A stretch of 64,000 bases of DNA from Axinella damicornis. Taxonomy: Eukaryota > Porifera > Demospongiae > Axinellida > Axinellidae. Every line of letters begins with the position of its first letter. Positions within the stretch are counted from its first letter, which is position 1. The translations under genes were made by a program, and so were the position numbers. Of the stretch, positions 58,401 through 64,000 are shown one piece after another. The notes below the pieces were generated by a model. It had not been told where the DNA came from. It saw only the letters and a program-made list of their open reading frames with translations, and did not search any database. The DNA is taken from assembly GCA_963931865.1 (NCBI GenBank), contig OZ007507.1, positions 17,357,086-17,421,085 of the forward strand, read 5' to 3'.

Positions 58401-58972
58401 ATAATAAACGTTTGACTACTTCGGAATGGCCTACAAAGATTCTGACTACACCGTCGTGATCGCTATGATGCAGTGACACAACCACAAAATAATTGTGCTG
58501 AAACTCACCTTGGTGGCGGAGATACAAGCGTTTTTGTCGTGCCGTCGGCCACCATTGCTCGATCGCTCTCTTCGACGTTGGTAGCCAGTACAGTCGTACG
58601 AAGCCCCCACAAAGATTCTGGCCACACGGCCGTGATCACTGTCGTTCACTGACGCTTACATGCCGAAACTCACCGTGTTGGCTAAGTTGTGAGTGCTGTA
58701 ATAATGTCGGTTCTTCCTTTTGGTCGTCATTGCTCGCGATCGACTGAGCGTGGTTGCCACGTGGCATGTGCGTTAATTGGAACGAATTGCAATACCGTTC
58801 GCGCTACGGCGAGGGGTTGAAACGCGGCTACTATTCGGTATCTCTAAGTCATTTCTGATCTTCCATATATATATATAGCTATCATGGTACTCATGTGATA
58901 ATTGGAACGAACTGCCACGCTTAGCCTGTGCTAACGTTTAACCACGGCTACCAGGAGTGCGGTTGCCCCTCG

Positions 58973-59035
58973 TATATATAGAAAGAAAATTCACAGCAAA
59001 CTGGTCTATGCGGGGCTCGCTCAGGCTCGCCCCAA
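58973..59035. mobile_element. Module right end closing the satellite array
   Basis: TATATAGAAAGAAAATTCAC then CTCGCTCAGGCTCGCCCCAA. It follows the last satellite unit, as the corresponding segment of copy 2 precedes the first one, so the array is bracketed by equivalent ends. Confidence 0.75.
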
Positions 59036-59045
59036 TGACCATCTG

Positions 59046-60020
59046 TCAGCCGGGCAACTGGAAAAGCAGGGAACGGGAAACGGGACGGGAACGGGAATGG
59101 GAACGGGAACGGGAACAGGAACGGGAATGGAAACAGGAACGGAAACGGGAACGGGAACGACACGAGTGGGCTGCTCGCTTCAAACCACCAAACTGAGGCA
59201 AGCGACAGCGTGGTATATAGGACTGGGATATTTGGTCCGGCTGGAAGTAGGTAGCTAATGGCACTTCGTTGCTCTAGCTAGCTACCCGCTGGACAAATTT
59301 TCAGTTGCGTTTATAAATTGAACACGTTTCAGGATATCATGCATGAGCTCGAGTATGCAACAGCCTGGTACATGTATGCTACATGTCTCCGTACGCAACA
59401 CGAAATTGTTCAGTGTTGATGCATGATTGATAAATTCACTGTACAGCAGTGTTGTGTGGAACCGACCACAGTAGCTATGGGGTAATTCTAATGTTGTTTT
59501 AGTTATGTAAAACTGAAATAGTTGGTTTTAATTAGGTAGAGGTCGCATTGTTTAGTTTAGTTTTAGTTTTAATTACTAAATCTCAAAAGGGCTAACGGCT
59601 CTTTTAGTTTAGTAACCACCATTTTTGAGTGATCTTCATATTAGTTTAGTTGTAGTTTTAATTGACAGGCTGAGACAGTCCTCATTTTAGTTTTAGTTTT
59701 AATTACTAAAGTGAAATAATTATGCCATACTAAAATGCATTATAGTTTTAGTTTTAGTTAACTAAAACAACAAATAATATGAGCATATTAGCTATTAGTT
59801 TTCAGTTAGTCGCTGCGCCGTCCGTGGATCTGGACGTGATGGCTGCTTCACATATTAATGCTGTGCTGACCAGACCGGCCTACCACGCTGTCGCTTGCCT
59901 CAGTTTGGTGGTTTGAAGCGAAGTGAAATAGACAGTATAGCAGCCCGCTCGTGTCGTTCCCGTTCCCGTTCCCATTTCCGTTCCCGTTTCCCGTTCCCTG
60001 TTTTTCCAGTTGCCCCTGTC
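59046..60020. mobile_element. Foldback element with GGGAAC repeats in both arms
   Basis: The left arm (about 59,046-59,216) runs from CTGTCAGCCGGGCAACTGG through (GGGAAC)n and TCGCTTCAAACCACCAAACT to CAAGCGACAGCGTGGTA. The right arm (about 59,880-60,020) is its reverse complement with some changes. The roughly 660-bp centre is AT-rich with many TTTAGTTTTAGTT blocks. No coding capacity. Confidence 0.8.
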
Positions 60021-61373
60021 AGCCTACTGTATTCTTACAGCAAACATAGAACATGGAGCACTACTATGTCTGGTGTGTCATAACTGTATCTGGATGCCAG
60101 ATTCAACCCAACATCATTCATTGTGGATAGAGTATTAACTTGCATCTTTCATGACTCTTTTCCCTCCTAGAATACCTTCAGCCAGCTTGTGACGAATTCT
60201 GACCCCATGGCAAACTTGGTCTATGAATATCAGATTTGGTCAGTCACAGTGCTTATGGCGATGGTGTTCCAATGGACATGCTCCCTCTTCCTGTATGTAT
60301 GTTGCTTTTAATTAGTATGGATGATCTCACGCAATCACGCAGACAAGACATTATAGATTCCCTGTTAATTAGCATAATAGACAGTATAACTATTTAAATC
60401 ACCCTATTCATGCAGATGACAGTGCTAGTGTTAGTGATAGAACCCTATGCCATGTTCATATGACTCCTCCCTAGCTTTAACAAGTGCATGAATTACCAAA
60501 AATCCTCTGTTAAAGATCCACATTGATGTCATGTCTGGCACACCTGCACCAAGTAGTTGGTAGTCAGGGGTATTTGCAAGGCCCCAACTACAGCTCATTG
60601 CCATTGCGTACACTGCCAAAGTTGTCTATATGGGTGTTTTGCAGTATAGCTATGTGGTGTAGGTGGAGTGATCTAGAGTACGTAGCTAACAGTGAGCACT
60701 CGAGCAAACGCGGTCGGTCTATTGCATTTTATAGCCGGCGAAATGGACATGTGCAGGTAGGTATGTAGTGTTCCTACAGAGATCTGCTTGGCTATTTTGC
60801 ACTTAATGTGGGATGCGTGTGCTAGACGTTCGATTATGCATGTTGTGTGCATTGTTGCTCCCATTTTTGGCATGAATTACCCAGACCTTGCGTCTTATAT
60901 CCAGGCATACCTTGGTAGGTCGCATGGTAAGGAATCCGTACGTACGTAGTTTGTTCGGACTTAACTGCTTCTAACCTGCCGCGTTTCAAGAAGTAATCAT
61001 TGTGCACTGCCATTTTGTTTGTTTACATGTCCGGTGAGGGTCTCCATGGAAACCAAAATACAAAACCAAAATAACTACAAATGCAAACAAACATTGTATG
61101 TCATTCAAGTTACAAGTTCTTGAAGTCCACAAATTCAGTACTCCTGCAAGTGCTTTGAAAACTTGAGGCCAACGTAACTGTCCTGAGTTGATCCTTGTCC
61201 CAGAAATTGATTGTCACCATGGCAATTTGCTGTACACACCTTGATGTGGATCCATGTCCACTGAAACACATTTTATATATCCAGGTTAGCTACCATGGAA
61301 ACCTGGTTGTAAAAATTATTGGTACACAAACAAGCAAAATTAATGTGTACATACAACAACATCAGTGGAATTA
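60021..61373. other. Intergenic stretch, nothing recognised
   Basis: 3' flank of the minus-strand receptor at 61.4 kb. Open frames are short, without domain or exon signature; no RNA gene or tandem repeat was seen. Confidence 0.5.
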
Positions 61374-63433
61374 CTAGTGGAAAACACCAGCAACTCCATA
61401 AGCAGGGCATGGCTCGGTGGGAAATTTTGTTGCAGGCTTAGGACGGTTCATTCTGGTCACAGTCTCATATGCATGATTGTGGTGCACCACTATCTCACAC
61501 TCCGCTGTGATGTAAAGAAAGAATACAATAGCCATCAAATGGACAAGTCTGGCTGACTGTACATAGCTATACATGTACAGACATCGATAACTAACTTTAC
61601 GTGTACGGAAACCAATAAATGAGATTCTCTTGCGATTTTATGCTATTAACTACCAGGAATTTACACATGAGGAATTTATACCTTTTGTGCTTTGTTTCAA
61701 TTTTGCACAGAGTAGCACAAGACAGATCACTGCCATTGTCATGAAGAGGGTCACACATACAATGACCCCAGGCACAATCACAATGACAATTGTTGTCTGG
61801 CTACTGCTTTCTTGTGGATGTTCCGTAATGGTTGCTTTAGTGGTGTCTGCAGTAACAAGGCCTCCAGTGTAATCTGTAGTCTGACACCCTATAAAGGAAA
61901 CACGATTATACTAACTGGAGTTATGGCCTCACAAATGGGTGATACAACTGGCTCACCAACAGTCACTGTAATGTCAGTGGGCGAGGACATTCCCGCACTG
62001 TTCCCTGCTCTGATTCTCATGGTGAGGTTACATATTGGTGTATCCACATTTTGGGGCAGTCTGATTCTAATGATAACTGGGTATCCTGGTTGATACATAT
62101 TATCATGTTGTACAGATAAATTAACCCCAGCAGTGGTCATCAGAGTGAACTGGAATGAGTTTGGTAGTCTCACTGTGCATAGGTCAGTCACCTATAGGAT
62201 GAATCATTAATGTTAGATCAAGTGCAAAACATGACGCATTAGCTAGCTACGTTGTAACTTACACGTAAACTAATATGTAAAACCTCAGATTCTTCAGTTA
62301 CGTTAACATCCTCAGTTCCAATTCTGCGAGGAACTATAGAGTACAAACAGTAAAGAATGCATGATGAAGATATATATTCTACCCTAAATGCGGCTATACA
62401 AACTTACCCTGGGGTGTGTTATGTGGCAGTGGAACACTCATTCTACCCTCTCCACCAGGATTCCAACCAGTAACACTGTACACTGGACAGGAATCATTGT
62501 CGGAAGCAATGCTTTTAATGGTGTATTGTGTCTCTGTGACATCTACTCTGTCAAGACTGTTTCCAGTGTTATTGTCAATGACATATACTGTATACTTTAT
62601 GATGTGGGCGTCCACGTGTACAAAGTCTGACTCATTGTTCAGCGAAGAGAAAGGAGGATTCCACATAATGGTAGACAAGTTAATCGATTCATTGATCCGA
62701 ACATATTCCGGTGAGGGAAGGGTACCTGTGGAGGCCGGATTGTATGCAAAAATAGCTACGAACTAAATACAAAGCAGCAACCAACTTTTAATGCTAATCT
62801 CAACAGCAAAATTAAATGTATTGGTAATGGATATGTCCTATCCCCTTCAGCCAGATGTCGACCGAGGCTGCATGGTTTTTCAATGGAGAGAAGCTAAAGA
62901 AAGCACTTTACATGTGAAGCAATAAAAATATAGGTGGGGTTCAAAAATGGGAAGGAGACAGACAGGAGGAAACATGAATCTAACCTTGAACTGTGAGTGA
63001 AGTGTTATGTAAGTTTTGTAAGTCTCCGGATCCATTGTGAGCACGGCAATAGACATTGAATGCACCACAAGTATGATTTCCATCGATCATCAGTGTGCCA
63101 GTCACCACCCCGGTGTTTTCATCAATACTGTAACTGTAATCATCTCCCACTACCACCGATCCGTTCATGAACCAAGTAGGAACAAAGCCGGCTGTGTCAG
63201 CACACATGAGCTTTACTGTCGTGTTGTTGGCTACATGCACCACAGTGACATCAGCACCAGTACCTGTGTACATGTAGACTCACTGGCAATATGTATGAAG
63301 CTAGCTAGCTACATCACACTACCGCTGCTCATGCATGTTGAGATCATGCACAAGTGCAGCTAGACAAAGCATAACAGCTATACTAACCTGCGAGGAGAGC
63401 GGAGGATATCAGTGCGAAAATTGCAGCTAGCAT
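61374..63433 (-). CDS. Ig-FN3-FN3 single-pass receptor (complete)
   Basis: Seven exons: 63,433-63,388, 63,263-62,985, 62,725-62,408, 62,333-62,263, 62,191-61,957, 61,888-61,682 and 61,504-61,374. They sum to 1,287 nt with consistent phases and end in TAG, giving 428 residues. In order: signal peptide MLAAIFALISSALLAG; Ig domain (KLMCADTAG, TWFMNGSVV, FNVYCRAHN); FN3 (TIMWNPPFSSLNNE, YSVTGWNPGGEGRM); a second FN3-like domain split over two exons (RIRAGNSAGMSSPTDITV); a Ser/Thr stalk and membrane helix (TIVIVIVPGVIVCVTLFM); a short tail with HAYETV and PCPAYGVAG. Several N-glycosylation sequons lie outside the membrane. Domain sequences closely match the gene at 26-29 kb, so they are tandem duplicates now separated by the Helitron and satellite insertions. 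Ligand unknown. Confidence 0.88.
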
Positions 63434-64000
63434 TCTGACGTTTACTCTATTATGTGGGCATGGACGACACCACTGGATTATATTCTAAGTTCATGTTATC
63501 GGTTTGCTGCATGCTCCCCCAGGTCTATCAGTGCATGAAGTGAATGTTGCTGTTGAGGTAAACGTAAACAATCATTCAGTTGCAGCAACCTTTCCTAAAT
63601 TGGATGCAAGACAGACGAGATCCGTATAGCTAACCACTGTCATAGCCTATTTTATAGCGCTGAAATGTTACCGTTGGGACTGGAGTAAAAATTATGCTTT
63701 TCACAACTCACCAACCTAAGTTGTGGTGCAATATCATTGACAAAAGAAAAGTGGATACAACTATGACGGTGTGAAACAATACAATTGAAGTGATATCATG
63801 CATTGTGCACAAGCAACAGATAATCTTACATCTACAGGCACAGTGGCAGCAAACTGGGGGTGTGTAATTGTGCTATCCCAACCTGCCAATCATATGAATC
63901 TGAGAATAATGGACCTAATTTGCTTTCAGTACCATGCTGAAAGTTGAATGCTGACCAGTTTTCCAGACCACGACCATAATATTATACCAGTGGTCCACAA
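63434..64000. other. 5' flank of the receptor gene, nothing further recognised
   Basis: Presumed promoter region of the minus-strand receptor. I could not identify a TATA box or other defined element with confidence, and no other exon is visible. Confidence 0.4.

Larger units (their letters stand above)
42866..58972. repeat. 16-kb higher-order satellite array
   Basis: About 36 tandem units, each ending (plus strand) in TACCAGGAGTGCGGTTGCCC + CTCG. Ends fall at for example 43,328, 43,907, 44,431, 44,933, 45,461, 45,994, 46,505, 46,826, 47,113, 47,623, 48,128 and 48,649, and so on to 58,972. Long units (about 480-540 bp) contain two diverged halves that align with each other: GATTCTGACTACACC...ACTCACCTTGGTG...GCCGCCATTGCTCG and GATTCTGACCACAC...ACTCACCGTGCTGG...GTCGCCATTGCT. 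Short units (about 300 bp) have one core with CTAAATCTTCATGATCACTA. AT-rich linkers (TAATCTAAA)n separate many units. No long reading frame is conserved, so I call it non-coding. Confidence 0.93.

Noticed and set aside
42866..58972. CRISPR-like repeat array or gene family coding for small proteins (repeated DSDHDGVVRI / GEFWHVSVSERQ frames)
   Set aside because: Units are about 300-540 bp, not direct repeats with unique spacers, and the DNA is eukaryotic. The recurring peptides are broken by frameshifts and stops in different units and appear on both strands, as expected for a satellite.

Overview
This is eukaryotic, almost certainly animal, DNA: genes are split into short exons with consensus GT/AG borders, four loci encode secreted or single-pass membrane proteins, and between and inside them lie MITE-like foldback elements, a Ty3/Gypsy remnant, a Helitron and a large satellite. 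Compact introns, a tandem family of immunoglobulin/fibronectin-III receptors and many Helitron-type repeats suggest a sponge or another early-branching marine invertebrate. That assignment is inference.

Layout. 0.5-4.5 kb (minus): seven exons of a leishmanolysin-like (M8) zinc peptidase with signal peptide, HExxH motif and downstream His-Trp; it runs off the left edge. 7.9-13.0 kb (minus): an Ig-domain membrane protein with a multi-exon cytoplasmic tail. 13.2-15.7 kb (plus): a decayed Ty3/Gypsy pol. 19.3-23.5 kb (plus): a receptor with Ig, FN3 and Ig-like exons, a membrane segment and a tyrosine-bearing tail. 26.1-29.5 kb (minus): an Ig-FN3-FN3-TM receptor with two alternative signal-peptide exons. 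61.4-63.4 kb (minus): its close paralogue, for which seven exons join in frame into a complete 428-residue protein.

Between the two minus-strand paralogues lies about 30 kb of mobile and satellite DNA. A three-exon Helitron Rep-helicase gene (35.4-41.0 kb, minus) with an N-terminal 23-residue (STPR-type) repeat domain is surrounded by copies of a roughly 0.75 kb module ending in about 20-bp inverted repeats (GGGGCGAGCGTGAGCGAG / CTCGCTCACGCTCGCCCC). Next comes a 16 kb higher-order satellite (42.86-58.97 kb) with about 36 copies of a conserved unit end. Its long unit (about 480 bp) is a diverged dimer of one ancestral monomer, and short units (about 300 bp) are intermixed. Termini of the 0.75 kb module lie at both ends of the array and at two places inside it, so I read the array as Helitron-associated. 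A long foldback element follows (59.05-60.02 kb).

The three receptor loci share phase-1 exon borders, and two share the tail motif PCPAY, which points to a local cell-surface recognition family. The sequence does not show what they bind.
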